Assembly (NCBI GenBank): GCA_900553035.1
Contig: USCC01000002.1
Span: 8,195 to 72,194 of the forward strand
Source of the DNA: an uncultured Rhodospirillaceae bacterium
GTDB taxonomy: Bacteria > Pseudomonadota > Alphaproteobacteria > CAAGCB01 > CAG-977
Length of the DNA stretch: 64,000 bases
Reading direction: 5' to 3'
The first letter of the stretch is position 1. The number at the start of each line of letters is the position of its first letter. The notes under the pieces are model-generated. The model saw only the letters and a list, made by a program, of their open reading frames with translations, did no database searches and was not told the DNA's origin. Of this stretch, positions 44,774 through 54,398 are shown piece after piece. Made by a program: the position numbers and the translations under genes.

Positions 44774-45385
44774 ATGGGCATAAACATTAAACGGAAAGGT
44801 CTGATCCGCGGTTTTCTTTCCCTGTTGCGTCTGAAGCTGGTTGTTCCGCTTCTGCGTTCAAAAAAGCCTCCCGAATTTACGGCGCGCGGCGCGATGATCG
44901 GCATGGGATGGGCGATGACGCCCCTGGTCGGCGTCCAGATGTATCTGGTTTTTCTGACGTGGCTGTTTACACGCCGGTTTTTCAAATGGGATTTCAGCCT
45001 GCCGATCGGGCTGGCATGGACCTGGGTGACAAACGTTTTTACGGTGCCTCCCTTCTATTATGCGTTTTACGTGACCGGTAAAATCATGACAGGTGAATTC
45101 GCCGAACGCACGACATATACGAAATTCGTCGGCCTTTTGAAAAACACTCTGAATGAAGACGGGCTGGTGGAGGCTCTGAAAACGTCTCTGGATATATTGA
45201 TCAAGGACTGGGGGGCTTCAATGATGCTGGGAGCGGTTCCCTGGATCATCTGCGGCGGATGGCTGGCCTACCGCTGGACGCTGGTGATCGTGCGAAAAAG
45301 AGATATCCGGCGGCAAAAAAAGCTTGAAATGAAAACCGAAGCGGCGCAAAAAACATTACGGGATCAAAAACAGGAAACGCTGTAA
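44774..45385 (+). CDS. DUF2062 family membrane protein
   Basis: A 203-residue protein of the DUF2062 family, recognised by TARGAMIGMGWAMTPLVGVQM, the helix LVFLTWLFTRRFF, and NVFTVPPFYYAFYVTG. Two to three membrane helices are likely, with a basic C-terminal tail. The function is unknown. I set the start at ATG 44774, which has GGAG upstream; ATG 44723 adds a leader with no site. The stop overlaps the pgeF start by one base. Confidence 0.85.
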   Translation: MGINIKRKGLIRGFLSLLRLKLVVPLLRSKKPPEFTARGAMIGMGWAMTPLVGVQMYLVFLTWLFTRRFFKWDFSLPIGLAWTWVTNVFTVPPFYYAFYVTGKIMTGEFAERTTYTKFVGLLKNTLNEDGLVEALKTSLDILIKDWGASMMLGAVPWIICGGWLAYRWTLVIVRKRDIRRQKKLEMKTEAAQKTLRDQKQETL

Positions 45386-46158
45386 TGACATCATCTTCTC
45401 TTTTCGAGGTTGCCGAAGGGATCCGCTATCGTTTTTTTACGCGGAAAAACGGCGTGTCCGAAGGAGAGTTTTCATCCCTGAACTGTTCGGTCAAAGTCGG
45501 GGACGATCCGGCGAAAGTCCGCGAAAACATGCGGCGAATCGGCCTGAACCTGCGCTGCACGGTGGAAAAGATTTTTACGCTGCACCAGACTCATTCCTCT
45601 ATCGTCATTCCGGTTCTGACAAAGGAACCGTTCCCAAAGACGCCGTACGGCGACGCCTTGGTCACAAATCAGACGCAGATTTTTCTGGGAATTAAAACGG
45701 CGGATTGTGCGCCCGTTTTGTTCGCTGACGCCGAAAACAGAGTCGTCGGCGCCGCCCATGCCGGATGGCGGGGAGCTGTCGGCGGTGTTTTGGAAAATAC
45801 GCTGGATGCCATGGTCAAACTGGGCGCCGTCCGCGAGAATATCCTGGCATCTGTCGGGCCGTGCATCGCGCCGCAGTCTTATGAAATCGGACAGGACATG
45901 TACGACGAATTCCTGAAGGCGGACATCCGTTCTTCCCTCTTTTTTGTTCCGGCCGATCCCGGAAAATACAGATTCGACCTGCCCGGATACGTGCTGGCTC
46001 GTCTGGAGCGCGCCGGAATCGGGGCGGCGGAATGGACGGGAGAAGACACCTGTTCTATGGAAAAAGACTACTTTTCACACCGGCGTTCTTCGCAAAAGGG
46101 CGAAAAATGCGGGCGTCAGCTTTCCGTCATCGGACTGCTTGACGACTCTTTGTTCTAA
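45385..46158 (+). CDS. pgeF: PgeF/YfiH family (multicopper-type purine nucleoside phosphorylase/peptidoglycan-editing factor)
   Basis: A 257-residue protein of the DUF152 family. The zinc-binding and catalytic residues are visible: His in LHQTHSS, Cys in IKTADCAPVLFAD, and His in VGAAHAGWRGAVGG. GPCIAPQSYEIG and FSHRR-type ending (YFSHRRSSQKGEKCGRQ) follow. Members act on purine nucleosides in vitro, and the E. coli protein edits wrong peptidoglycan precursors; the native role here is inferred from family only. Confidence 0.93.
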   Translation: MTSSSLFEVAEGIRYRFFTRKNGVSEGEFSSLNCSVKVGDDPAKVRENMRRIGLNLRCTVEKIFTLHQTHSSIVIPVLTKEPFPKTPYGDALVTNQTQIFLGIKTADCAPVLFADAENRVVGAAHAGWRGAVGGVLENTLDAMVKLGAVRENILASVGPCIAPQSYEIGQDMYDEFLKADIRSSLFFVPADPGKYRFDLPGYVLARLERAGIGAAEWTGEDTCSMEKDYFSHRRSSQKGEKCGRQLSVIGLLDDSLF

Positions 46159-46174
46159 TCAGTGAGGATAAGAT

Positions 46175-47107
46175 ATGAAAATTTTCTCGGGTAACAGCAA
46201 TCTTCCTTTTGCGCAGGCTGTCGCCAACTACATGGATACGTCGCTGTCGAAAATTTCGGTCCGCCGTTTCGCCGACAACGAAATATTTGTTGAAATTCAG
46301 GAAACTGTCCGCGGTCAGGACGTTTTCATTGTCCAGCCGACAAGTTCTCCGGTGAACGACAATCTGATGGAGCTGCTGGTCATGCTGGACACCTTCCGGC
46401 GCAGTTCGGCTCGCCGTATTACGGCGGTGGTGCCGTATTTCGGATACGCCCGTCAGGACCGCCGTACCGCGCCACGGACGCCGATTTCGTCAAAGCTGGT
46501 CGCCAACCTGATCACTTCGGCCGGCGCCAACCGGGTGGTGACAATGGATCTTCACGCCGGTCAGATTCAGGGATTTTTTGATATTCCGGTTGACAATTTG
46601 ATGGCGGCGCCCGCCATGGTCAAGGACATCATGTTCCATTACCGTGACAAAACGCCGATGATTGTTTCACCGGACGTCGGCGGCGTTGTGCGCGCCCGGA
46701 CGATTGCGAAACGTCTTCATGCCGATCTGGCCATCATTGACAAGCGCCGCGAACGCGCCGGTGTTTCCGAAGTCATGAACATCATTGGTGAAGTCGAAGG
46801 ACAGGACTGCATTCTGGTCGACGATATTGTCGATTCGGCAGGGACGCTCTGCAATGCGGCGGAGGCTCTGATCAAGGCGGGAGCCATGTCGGTGCAGGCG
46901 TATGTCACGCACGGCGTTCTGTCCGGCGATGCTGTTAAACGTGTGGCGGCATCCCCGCTGGAAGCTCTGGTCATTACGGACAGCATTGCGCCGACGGCCG
47001 AAGTTCTGGCAACGAAAAACATCCGCATCCTGTCCGTCGCCGATCTGGTCGGCGAGTCGATTCTGCGCATCAGCGAAGAACGCTCGGTGACCAGCCTGTT
47101 TTACTGA
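46175..47107 (+). CDS. prs: Ribose-phosphate pyrophosphokinase
   Basis: Prs makes PRPP from ribose 5-phosphate and ATP, feeding purine, pyrimidine, histidine and NAD synthesis. The 310 residues contain [25 protein letters not shown] sequence, [20 protein letters not shown], and [18 protein letters not shown]. The PRPP loop [17 protein letters not shown] is intact. AGGATAAGAT precedes the ATG. Downstream lies a leader with hairpins before rplY. Confidence 0.97.
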   Translation: MKIFSGNSNLPFAQAVANYMDTSLSKISVRRFADNEIFVEIQETVRGQDVFIVQPTSSPVNDNLMELLVMLDTFRRSSARRITAVVPYFGYARQDRRTAPRTPISSKLVANLITSAGANRVVTMDLHAGQIQGFFDIPVDNLMAAPAMVKDIMFHYRDKTPMIVSPDVGGVVRARTIAKRLHADLAIIDKRRERAGVSEVMNIIGEVEGQDCILVDDIVDSAGTLCNAAEALIKAGAMSVQAYVTHGVLSGDAVKRVAASPLEALVITDSIAPTAEVLATKNIRILSVADLVGESILRISEERSVTSLFY

Positions 47108-47151
47108 GAAGACTCTTGCTCTTCGCATCGGAACGGTGTAAACAGTCATAG

Positions 47152-47199
47152 TTTCCCTTTGTCGGGAAAACGATCCGGGCACCCCTGGAGGCCGGATCG
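47152..47199 (+). promoter_or_regulatory. Two-hairpin leader upstream of rplY
   Basis: TTTCCC / GGGAAA (47152-47157 and 47164-47169) is followed by an 8-base perfect stem CGATCCGG / CCGGATCG (47171-47178 and 47192-47199) with a 13-base loop. There is no T run, so it is not a terminator. It lies in the untranslated region just before the rplY ribosome binding site and could regulate L25. Confidence 0.45.
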
Positions 47200-47227
47200 A
47201 CCGTATCACTTAACAAGGATTTTTATT

Positions 47228-47869
47228 ATGGCAAAAATTACTTCTCTTCGCGTTAACGAACGCAATGTGGCAGGTAAGGGGGCCGCACGCGCCGAACGCC
47301 GCGCCGGTTTGATTCCCGGTGTTATCTACGGGGAAAAGAAAGCTCCGATCATGTTCTCCATCCCGGCTCTGGATCTGGACGCGCAGATGCGTCAGAAAGG
47401 TTTCTGGACGCGCCAGTTTGAAATCGAAGTCGGCAAGCAGAAATGCCACGCCATCTGTCAGGATGTTCAGACGGATCCCATTTCCGATCGCCCCGTTCAT
47501 GTTGACTTCCTGCGCGTTTCCGACAACACGGAAATCGTCATCGAAGTCCCCGTCATGTACGAAAACGAACTGGCCTGCCCGGGCATCAAGCTGGGCGGTA
47601 CGCTGAACGCGATTTACCGCGTGATCGAAGTGAGCTGCAAACCGAAAGATATTCCGGAAACTCTGTTCGTTGACCTGACGGGCCTGGAAATCAACGACGT
47701 CGTCAAGATGTCGGATATCAAGTTCCCCGCAGGCGTCAAGCCGGTTGAAGAGGAAGACGTTACAATCGCTTCCATCGCGGCGCCGTCAACGGCAGAAGAA
47801 GAAGCTCCGGCCGAAGCGGCGGATGCGGCGGCGGCTCCGGCGGCCGGTACGGCATCGTCGGCTTCTTAA
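47228..47869 (+). CDS. rplY: 50S ribosomal protein L25, CTC form
   Basis: A 213-residue L25/general-stress (CTC) protein that binds 5S rRNA. The N-terminal L25 domain starts [19 protein letters not shown] and has [35 protein letters not shown] is the characteristic strand pair. The C-terminal TL5 domain follows, with an Ala/Glu-rich tail. ATG 47228 is preceded by AAGGA; earlier in-frame starts fall inside the leader hairpins. pth follows after 16 bases, the standard pairing. Confidence 0.96.
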   Translation: MAKITSLRVNERNVAGKGAARAERRAGLIPGVIYGEKKAPIMFSIPALDLDAQMRQKGFWTRQFEIEVGKQKCHAICQDVQTDPISDRPVHVDFLRVSDNTEIVIEVPVMYENELACPGIKLGGTLNAIYRVIEVSCKPKDIPETLFVDLTGLEINDVVKMSDIKFPAGVKPVEEEDVTIASIAAPSTAEEEAPAEAADAAAAPAAGTASSAS

Positions 47870-47885
47870 GCGCAAGGGACGGCCG

Positions 47886-48461
47886 ATGTTTTTAATCGTT
47901 GGTCTTGGTAATCCGGGATCGGAATATAGGAACAATCGGCACAATATAGGCTTTATGGCGGCGGACGAGCTGGTCCGCCGCTATAATTTTACGCCGTGGC
48001 GCTCACGCTTCAGCGGCGAAACGGCGGAGGGGACGATTGACGGGGAAAAAGTGCTGGTTCTGAAACCCCTGACTTTCATGAACAATTCGGGACAGGCGGT
48101 TCGGGCGGCCATGGATTTTTACAAGCTTCCCGTCGGAAACGTCATCGTCATTCACGACGAGTTGGATATTCCCGTCGGTAAGATCAAAGCAAAAACCGGC
48201 GGCGGTGCCGGCGGGCACAACGGCTTGAAAAGCATTGATGCTCACTGTACACCGCAGTACGCCCGCATCCGCATCGGCATCGGCCATCCGGGTGATAAAA
48301 ATCTTGTCGTCCCGTACGTCCTGTCCGACGTGCCTAAGGCAGACCGGCAGGTACTGGACTCCGAACTGGAAGACGTGGCCGAAGCTCTTCCGGTTCTTTT
48401 AAAGGAAGGGACGGGCGGCTTTACAGGCCGGCTGGCTCTGATGCATTCAAGGAAAGGATAA
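47886..48461 (+). CDS. pth: Peptidyl-tRNA hydrolase
   Basis: Pth recycles peptidyl-tRNA released from stalled ribosomes. The 191 residues contain [20 protein letters not shown], with the catalytic His and conserved Asn, [14 protein letters not shown], and [14 protein letters not shown] with Asp. [13 protein letters not shown] and the C-terminal [10 protein letters not shown] region are also typical. It lies in the run rplY-pth-ychF-trmL. Confidence 0.97.
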   Translation: MFLIVGLGNPGSEYRNNRHNIGFMAADELVRRYNFTPWRSRFSGETAEGTIDGEKVLVLKPLTFMNNSGQAVRAAMDFYKLPVGNVIVIHDELDIPVGKIKAKTGGGAGGHNGLKSIDAHCTPQYARIRIGIGHPGDKNLVVPYVLSDVPKADRQVLDSELEDVAEALPVLLKEGTGGFTGRLALMHSRKG

Positions 48462-48467
48462 AAAGAC

Positions 48468-49571
48468 ATGGGATTCAACTGCGGCATCGTCGGACTGCCG
48501 AACGTCGGCAAATCAACTTTGTTCAACGCCCTGACGTCCACAATGGCGGCGCAGGCGGCAAATTATCCTTTCTGTACCATTGAACCGAACGTCGGCCGAG
48601 TCGCCGTTCCTGACGAACGGCTGGAAAAGCTTTCGGCGCTGGCAAAATCGCAGAAGACGATTCATACACAGCTGGAATTTGTCGATATTGCGGGTCTTGT
48701 GCGCGGCGCGTCCAGAGGCGAGGGGCTGGGCAACCAGTTTCTGGCCAACATCCGCGAAGTTGATGCCGTCGTCCATGTTCTGCGCTGTTTTGAAAACGGC
48801 GATATTACCCATGTCGAAGGATCGATCGACCCGGTGCGCGATGCGGAAACGATTGAAACCGAACTGATGCTGGCCGATCTGGAAAGCCTGGAACGCCGAA
48901 TCGTGCCGATTGAAAAGAAAGCAAAATCCGGTGAAAAAGACGCCAAAGTCCAGATGTCGGTCATGGAGCCGGTGCTGGAAGCGCTGAAGGCCGGAAAACC
49001 GGCGCGTTCGGTGTCTTTTGACGATGAAGAGCGGCAGAAAATTTACCACCAGCTTTTTCTCCTGACAGCCAAGCCGATTCTGTACGTCTGCAATGTTGAC
49101 GAAGCGTCGGCGGCGACGGGAAACGCTTTTTCCGAAAAGGTGTTCGAACGTGCGGAAAAGGAAGGAAACCAGGCTGTCGTTATCTCTGCGGCCATTGAAG
49201 CGGAAGTCGCACTTCTGAACGACCCCGAAGAACAGAAGGTTTTCCTGGAGGATCTGGGGCTTCAGGAAACAGGCCTGAACCGTGTTATTCATGCGGGGTA
49301 CCGCCTGCTTGACCTGAAAACGTTCTTTACGGTCGGTCCCAAGGAAGCCCGGGCGTGGACGATCCGGTCAGGTATGCTTGCGCCCCAGGCGGCGGGCGTC
49401 ATCCATACCGATTTTGAAAAAGGCTTTATCCGGGCCGAAGTCATTTCCTGCGACGATTTCATTTCCTGCGGCAGCGAAGCCCGCGCCCGTGAACTCGGGA
49501 AGCTTCGTTCCGAAGGCAAAACCTATGAAATGCAGGACGGCGATATCTGCCATTTCCTGTTCAATGTTTAG
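48468..49571 (+). CDS. ychF: Redox-regulated ATPase YchF (Obg-like)
   Basis: YchF is a ribosome-associated P-loop NTPase that prefers ATP. The 367-residue protein has [18 protein letters not shown], the G3 region [19 protein letters not shown], and a non-standard G4 (NVDE in [10 protein letters not shown]). The helical insert and the C-terminal TGS domain ([15 protein letters not shown] to [11 protein letters not shown]) are present. It follows pth after 6 bases. Confidence 0.97.
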   Translation: MGFNCGIVGLPNVGKSTLFNALTSTMAAQAANYPFCTIEPNVGRVAVPDERLEKLSALAKSQKTIHTQLEFVDIAGLVRGASRGEGLGNQFLANIREVDAVVHVLRCFENGDITHVEGSIDPVRDAETIETELMLADLESLERRIVPIEKKAKSGEKDAKVQMSVMEPVLEALKAGKPARSVSFDDEERQKIYHQLFLLTAKPILYVCNVDEASAATGNAFSEKVFERAEKEGNQAVVISAAIEAEVALLNDPEEQKVFLEDLGLQETGLNRVIHAGYRLLDLKTFFTVGPKEARAWTIRSGMLAPQAAGVIHTDFEKGFIRAEVISCDDFISCGSEARARELGKLRSEGKTYEMQDGDICHFLFNV

Positions 49572-49577
49572 GAACAG

Positions 49578-50039
49578 GTGATGCGTCTGGCGCTGTATGA
49601 ACCGGATATTCCTCAGAATACGGGGACGCTTCTGCGCCTGGCCGCGTGTTTTGATCTGCCGGTCGATATTATTGAACCGTGCGGCTTTATCCTTGATGAT
49701 AAACGGATGCGCCGCGCGGGAATGGATTATCTGGATATGGTGCGTGTTTCGCGTCACGATTCGTGGGAAGACTTTTTCCGGCAGCACATGGGACGGATCG
49801 TTCTTCTGACAACCGGAGGGCATTTATCGCATGTACATTTCAAGTTCCGAAAGGATGACATTCTCCTTCTGGGCCGTGAAAGCGCCGGCGTCCCCGAAAA
49901 CGTACATCAGATCGCCGACGCCGAAGTCCGTATCCCCATGCGCCCCGAAGCGCGGTCAATCAATGTCGCGGTTGCCGGTGCGATCGTGCTGGGGGAAGCT
50001 CTGCGGCAGACGGGGGGCTTTGACGGCCTGTGCGTCTGA
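49578..50039 (+). CDS. trmL: tRNA (cytidine/uridine-34-2'-O)-methyltransferase TrmL
   Basis: TrmL methylates the ribose at the wobble position of some tRNA(Leu). This 153-residue SPOUT-class enzyme has LALYEPDIPQNTGTLLRLAA at the start, the mid-protein LLTTGGHLSH, and the knot region LLGRESAGVPENV with IPMRPEARSINVAVAGAIVLGEAL. Six bases separate it from ychF. Confidence 0.95.
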   Translation: MMRLALYEPDIPQNTGTLLRLAACFDLPVDIIEPCGFILDDKRMRRAGMDYLDMVRVSRHDSWEDFFRQHMGRIVLLTTGGHLSHVHFKFRKDDILLLGRESAGVPENVHQIADAEVRIPMRPEARSINVAVAGAIVLGEALRQTGGFDGLCV

Positions 50040-50042
50040 GGC

Positions 50043-52133
50043 TTATCGCCCGGCATTCCTTTTCAGCAGAGCCGTGCTGAGAACCGTGGAAGCCTTGTTT
50101 TCGGATGAAGCTTTTGGCTTTACGGAAATAAGCTGAGCCAGTTTTTTTCTTTCCGCCGGGCGGACGGGTTTTCCGGCCGCGGCGGAGTTCTGAATGACGG
50201 TAGCCATGCCCTCGTAAAGCGGTATGAATTCCGGCGCGGCGCGTTTTTCATCCACACTGATTTTCAGCGCCGAGGCATCGGCCGGGGTCTGCGTGCTTTC
50301 GGAAGTCATGATCACCCGGTTGAGAACATTGACGACGTTTTCCAGACTTCCCGCACACAGAGGCTTTGAAAACAGGAAATCGGGTTCAACGGTGCATCCT
50401 TTTTCCGGATGAACGAAGTGCAGAATATCTGCGCCGCTTAAAGGCGGTTTTCCGCGGGAACGGCCATGGCCGATGAGTCCGGCGAAAAGCATGTGCTCTC
50501 CTTCGTAAACGGCGGCCAGATTTTCACTGTTCCAGGCTTTGAAGGCGTTTCCCCATGCTTTTTCCCTGTCGTGCGACACCTGCATTTCGTCAGCGTAGCT
50601 TTGATAGATACAGGGATGGTAAGAGGAAGATTCCGGAAAATAAGGATTGATTTCGTAATTAAAAGCGGCTTCGGCGGCACAGGCCCCGGCTTCAATGGCT
50701 CGCTGATAGGCCAGCCCGGACAGCGCATCCATACGGTCGTATTCCGTCCGGAAGCTCTGAAGCATGTGTTCTCCTTCATGGCGCAGAACACCGGCGATCT
50801 GGGCCGGTGTTCCCACCGGCCGCAGACAAATGGCGTTTGCGGCGGCATTGTACATCCCCACCGATTTTTCTCCCAGGTCGGAGGCGTCAAAAGAGATGGA
50901 ACAGTTCCGTTCGGATATGTTTTCAAGGAGCTTCCGGCCGTCTTCCGTCATCTCCAGAATTTTGAGCATTTTTTCAAATTTTTCCTGATTCGCCGGGCTG
51001 TCCGTTCCTTCTTTTGTCTGAGCAAAAGCGTCTTGCAGAACGCGGCGCGGCCCCTGTTCGGCGGCGGCTTTTCGGGCTTCTTCGGCCAGGGCCAGCGCCC
51101 GGTCGGTTGTCAGGCCGGCGGCCACGGCCTTTTTGAATGCGCGGTAATCGGCATCGGCGATAACGGCTTTTTCAAAATTCGGATTTTCAGTGACAAAAGC
51201 GAATTTTTCCCGAAGGACGTCCTGATGCTGCGGCCGTCCTTCCATTATGTTCCGGCGTTCCACCGCCCGCTGGAGGATTTCAAGCGCGATTTCTTCCGAA
51301 GACGCCGACAGATTCAGGGAAATCGACGCCGTATTTTTCATTTCTCCCCTGTACGTGTATTCTTTTTCCCTGACGCCGGCTCCGGCCAGATTTTCCAGAG
51401 CCTTTCGCCCGGCTTCACTGTTTTCGATCAGGTAAAGAGCCACGTCAAGGTTTGAACGGATGGATTGCGAGTCCTGCGGATTTTCCCGGTCAAGAAAACG
51501 AACCGCATGAAGGAACATCTGATGGGGCCGTTTCTGGATTTCGCGTTCCTCTGCCAGAAGCAGAGCGTGGAAAACAGCCGGAGATCCGGCGCTTTTCCGA
51601 TCCTTTTCCTTTATGTTGCCCGGGGGTACAAAGCCCAGCCGGTATGCCATGATTTTATAATTCGCATTTGCCTGAGCTGTCAGTTCGGCCTTGGCTTCGG
51701 GCGAATCAATGTTCCGCCCTTTCGTCTGCATGTCAACGGCGGCCAGAGCGTAGGTCATTTCCCGGATGAGACGCGCGGCCCCTTCTTTGTTTTCCGGGCT
51801 CGGGCCATCGCCGTTTCTGTGCGCAAGGAAGGAAGCCAGACAGATCTGACGCCGGCCGATATCGATTCTTTCGGCGGCGCGGGCACTGAAATGAAAGCAG
51901 GGTTTCCGCTTTTCCTGTCGTTTTTCCTGATATGCGGCCATTTTTTCCAGAACGGCGCGGCCTTCGGGTATTGTGTCCGCGATTTTCAGGATGTTTTCAA
52001 AATCCGCTGTCGAGACCTCGGCATCCGGATGGAAATAACGGATCATTTTCATATATGCCGGCCCGGCGGCCGCTGTCGGTCTTTCCGTCTCTCGGGACTG
52101 ATGAAAAAAGGAAAGCTTATCGGTGTCCGTCAT
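50043..52133 (-). CDS. Large metallopeptidase-like repeat protein of unknown function (DUF6782-like)
   Basis: A 696-residue soluble protein with no signal peptide. Residues 452-456 are HEGEH, a zincin HExxH motif, in VLRHEGEHMLQSF; Glu481 or Glu488 in AIEAGACAAEAAF could be the third ligand. The arrangement resembles a family annotated as putative metallopeptidases (DUF6782, from memory). Three related helical segments occur at about 44-69, 227-252 and 384-410, each with the pattern I-L-x(5)-T/S-x-x-G-R-x-x-L-E. The first unit continues to ICLASF...RLIREMTYAL, which aligns to the third unit but lacks the histidines. A Lys-rich tail ends the protein. It stands alone on the minus strand after a plus-strand run. 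Confidence 0.75.
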   Translation of the reverse strand: MTDTDKLSFFHQSRETERPTAAAGPAYMKMIRYFHPDAEVSTADFENILKIADTIPEGRAVLEKMAAYQEKRQEKRKPCFHFSARAAERIDIGRRQICLASFLAHRNGDGPSPENKEGAARLIREMTYALAAVDMQTKGRNIDSPEAKAELTAQANANYKIMAYRLGFVPPGNIKEKDRKSAGSPAVFHALLLAEEREIQKRPHQMFLHAVRFLDRENPQDSQSIRSNLDVALYLIENSEAGRKALENLAGAGVREKEYTYRGEMKNTASISLNLSASSEEIALEILQRAVERRNIMEGRPQHQDVLREKFAFVTENPNFEKAVIADADYRAFKKAVAAGLTTDRALALAEEARKAAAEQGPRRVLQDAFAQTKEGTDSPANQEKFEKMLKILEMTEDGRKLLENISERNCSISFDASDLGEKSVGMYNAAANAICLRPVGTPAQIAGVLRHEGEHMLQSFRTEYDRMDALSGLAYQRAIEAGACAAEAAFNYEINPYFPESSSYHPCIYQSYADEMQVSHDREKAWGNAFKAWNSENLAAVYEGEHMLFAGLIGHGRSRGKPPLSGADILHFVHPEKGCTVEPDFLFSKPLCAGSLENVVNVLNRVIMTSESTQTPADASALKISVDEKRAAPEFIPLYEGMATVIQNSAAAGKPVRPAERKKLAQLISVKPKASSENKASTVLSTALLKRNAGR

Positions 52134-52263
52134 GGCTGTGTTTCCCGCGGTAAAAAAGGAAAGAATAAAGAGCCGGAAGGAAAGGATGAAGTTTTAAAGG
52201 AGCGGCTCTTTTGCTTCAATTAAGCATTATTTTAGACGAAATTTTAAAAAATTTCAATCCTCT

Positions 52264-52926
52264 TTAACGGCGTTCTCCGAACAGGGCGGAACCGACGCGG
52301 ATGAATGTTGCACCCTGCTGGATGGCGAGGGGATAATCGTCGCTCATGCCCATGCTGAGTTCCTTCAGCCCGGCTCCGCGCGCCAGCTTTTTCAGGAAAG
52401 CAAAATGCGGCGCGGGTTCTTCTTTGGCAGGAGGAATGCACATCAGCCCGATGATGTTCAATCCGTACGTTTCGCGGCATTCGCGGACGAAAGCGGCGGT
52501 TTCGGCCGGCGCGATTCCCGATTTCTGCGGTTCTTCGCCGGTGTTGACCTGAACAAAACAGGGCAGGGGACGGTTCTGCCTTTTCATTTCGGCCGCAAGT
52601 TTTTCAGCCAGTTCGGGACGGTCAACGGATTCGATGACGTCAAAAAGGGCGACGGCGTCTCGGGCCTTGTTTGTTTGCAGGCCGCCGATCAGATGAAGCC
52701 GGACGTCGGGAAATTTTTCTTTGAGGGCAGGCCATTTTTCACGGGCTTCCTGCACGCGGTTTTCCCCGAAAACGCGGTGCCCGGCTTCCAGCAGAGGAAG
52801 GATTTTATCGGCAGCGTGTGTTTTTGTAACGGCAACCAGCGTCACATCCTGCGGACGTTGACCCGAATCTTTTGCGGCCTGTGCGGCGGTGGCGGTGACT
52901 TCGGCGTAATTTTCCCTGATATCCAT
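52264..52926 (-). CDS. PLP homeostasis protein (YggS/PROSC family)
   Basis: A 220-residue single-domain PLP-binding protein of the alanine-racemase-like fold. The Lys that binds PLP lies in VTLVAVTKTHAADKI. HLIGGLQTNKARDAV, ESVDRPELAEKL, VQVNTGEEPQKSGI and LSMGMSDDYPLAIQQGATFIRVGSALFG all fit the family. These proteins buffer free PLP and have no known catalytic activity. ATG 52926 has GGGAG upstream. The mildly unusual LIGGLQTNK replaces the common H-G-x-L-Q-x-N-K. Confidence 0.94.
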   Translation of the reverse strand: MDIRENYAEVTATAAQAAKDSGQRPQDVTLVAVTKTHAADKILPLLEAGHRVFGENRVQEAREKWPALKEKFPDVRLHLIGGLQTNKARDAVALFDVIESVDRPELAEKLAAEMKRQNRPLPCFVQVNTGEEPQKSGIAPAETAAFVRECRETYGLNIIGLMCIPPAKEEPAPHFAFLKKLARGAGLKELSMGMSDDYPLAIQQGATFIRVGSALFGERR

Positions 52927-52948
52927 ACGATTCTCCCGGGTTTCATAA

Positions 52949-52977
52949 AAAAGAGCGGTTTTTCCAACCGCTCTTTT
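52949..52977 (-). terminator. Intrinsic terminator of the porin gene
   Basis: Read on the minus strand: AAAAGAGCGGTT, short loop GGAAA, AACCGCTCTTTT and a further T run, 19 bases after the porin stop. Confidence 0.88.
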
Positions 52978-52996
52978 GTACCTCATTCCGTCCGGT

Positions 52997-54202
52997 TTAG
53001 AAAGCCAGACTCATACCTGTGGCGACAGCGACGCCTTCGTTGCTCCGTCCGCGAGCCCGATCCGCCGAATCATACTCGACGTAGGCGACGTTGACGAACG
53101 TATCAACACCCGCGCCCAGCTTGTATTTGCCGGCGACCTGATACATGCTGAATTCGTCCTTGCCCTGTTGGCGGACATTATTGACGCGGGACTGCAGGTA
53201 GTTGACGCTGGTTTCAACCGGGCCGAACACATAGCTGACGCCCGCGTCCCAGACGTGGCCTTCAAATTCGCGCATGTCCAGCGGCGCATCAACATAGCGG
53301 TAGGAGCCGCCGACCGTCCAGTTGCCCATACCGACATTGATACCGCCGGCATATTCCTGAATCCGTTTGGATCCCGGCTGAAAGAACGTATTTGTCAGCG
53401 GATCGGCAAATGTGAAATTCGGTTTATAGGAAGCGTACGACAGGCTGGCGTCCAGATTGAATCGTCCGAAATCGCCCTGATACAGGCCGACGCCGACAAA
53501 TCCGTTGCGGAACGTCCGTTCTTTGCTGTTACCGGAGATCGGGAACAACAGGTTGTTGCTGTCCTGGCCCTTTGTGTTGTTGCCGGGCAGAAGGCTGACG
53601 GCGGCGGTGAAACCGGCAAAGGTCGGCGTAATATAAGACACTTTGGTCGAAACGTCGTCAAACGTCGCATACGTCGCGTCATAGTGATTGAAGCCGGCCG
53701 GCATGATGACCATACGGTCAAAATCTGTTTCCTGAACCCCGATCGTGCTGACGTTCGGAGAGGTGACAGCCATCTGATAGGCGACGTTCTTGACGTTTCC
53801 GACGATGATACGGCCGATGCCGGAATCGACGGTGACATAGGTCTGGTCAACCGCGTTCGTGTCCGTGTCGGGATCCGTACCGGCGCGCAACTGAACCATG
53901 GCGCCGATCTTCATGCCGTTGTCAAGGACGGTTGAACCGGAAAAATAGATTTCGGCGCTGCCCATAACATCAAAGCTGTTGTACTTGCCGATCGGTACAA
54001 GCATGTCCGTTCCGGCAAAATTGACAAGGGTTGACCTTTTCTGATTGGCATAGGTGCCGTACCAGTTCATGTAACCGCCCAGCTCAAGCTGAATCGGCGA
54101 AGACGGTTCGGCGGGCTGTTTCCGGGCTTCCTGAGCCGAAGCCGTCGGAGCCGCGCCGCTCAAAGCCAGAAAGGCCGCAAGGGGGAGAAGGGTTTTTTTC
54201 AT
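52997..54202 (-). CDS. Outer-membrane porin
   Basis: A 401-residue beta-barrel protein. The signal peptide (LLPLAAFLALSGAAPTASAQ) precedes a mature chain with alternating strands typical of trimeric general porins. It opens with IQLELGGYMNWYGTYANQ and ends with aromatic Phe (VATGMSLAF), the BAM-recognition signal. RAGTDPDTDTNAVDQTYVT and GNVKNVAYQMA suggest an extracellular constriction loop region. Specificity cannot be read from sequence alone. An upstream TACAAT (minus strand, 54252-54257) may be its -10 element. It is likely abundant and monocistronic. Confidence 0.9.
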   Translation of the reverse strand: MKKTLLPLAAFLALSGAAPTASAQEARKQPAEPSSPIQLELGGYMNWYGTYANQKRSTLVNFAGTDMLVPIGKYNSFDVMGSAEIYFSGSTVLDNGMKIGAMVQLRAGTDPDTDTNAVDQTYVTVDSGIGRIIVGNVKNVAYQMAVTSPNVSTIGVQETDFDRMVIMPAGFNHYDATYATFDDVSTKVSYITPTFAGFTAAVSLLPGNNTKGQDSNNLLFPISGNSKERTFRNGFVGVGLYQGDFGRFNLDASLSYASYKPNFTFADPLTNTFFQPGSKRIQEYAGGINVGMGNWTVGGSYRYVDAPLDMREFEGHVWDAGVSYVFGPVETSVNYLQSRVNNVRQQGKDEFSMYQVAGKYKLGAGVDTFVNVAYVEYDSADRARGRSNEGVAVATGMSLAF

Positions 54203-54398
54203 GTCGTTTCCTTAAAAATTCTAAATTTTTCTAAAATGTCAGCTTAAATATATTGTAGTGCTTTTGTAAATGAAAACTTAATCTGTCCTTTCCGCTATAT
54301 GGAAACAACGGAAGACGGTTTTGTTTTTCTTAGGAAAAAAACGTAAAGTATGCTATCACCTGAAAAGGTTTTTCCTGTCGAAATAAAGGGGTTTCCTC

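Noticed and set aside
47171..47199. tRNA-like or terminator reading of the hairpin before rplY
   Set aside because: No T run follows, and there is no T-loop sequence or acceptor stem of tRNA type.
50466..51455. 329-codon plus-strand frame inside the metallopeptidase-like gene
   Set aside because: It is Phe/Gly/Arg-rich and antisense. The minus-strand frame has the coherent repeats and the HEGEH motif.
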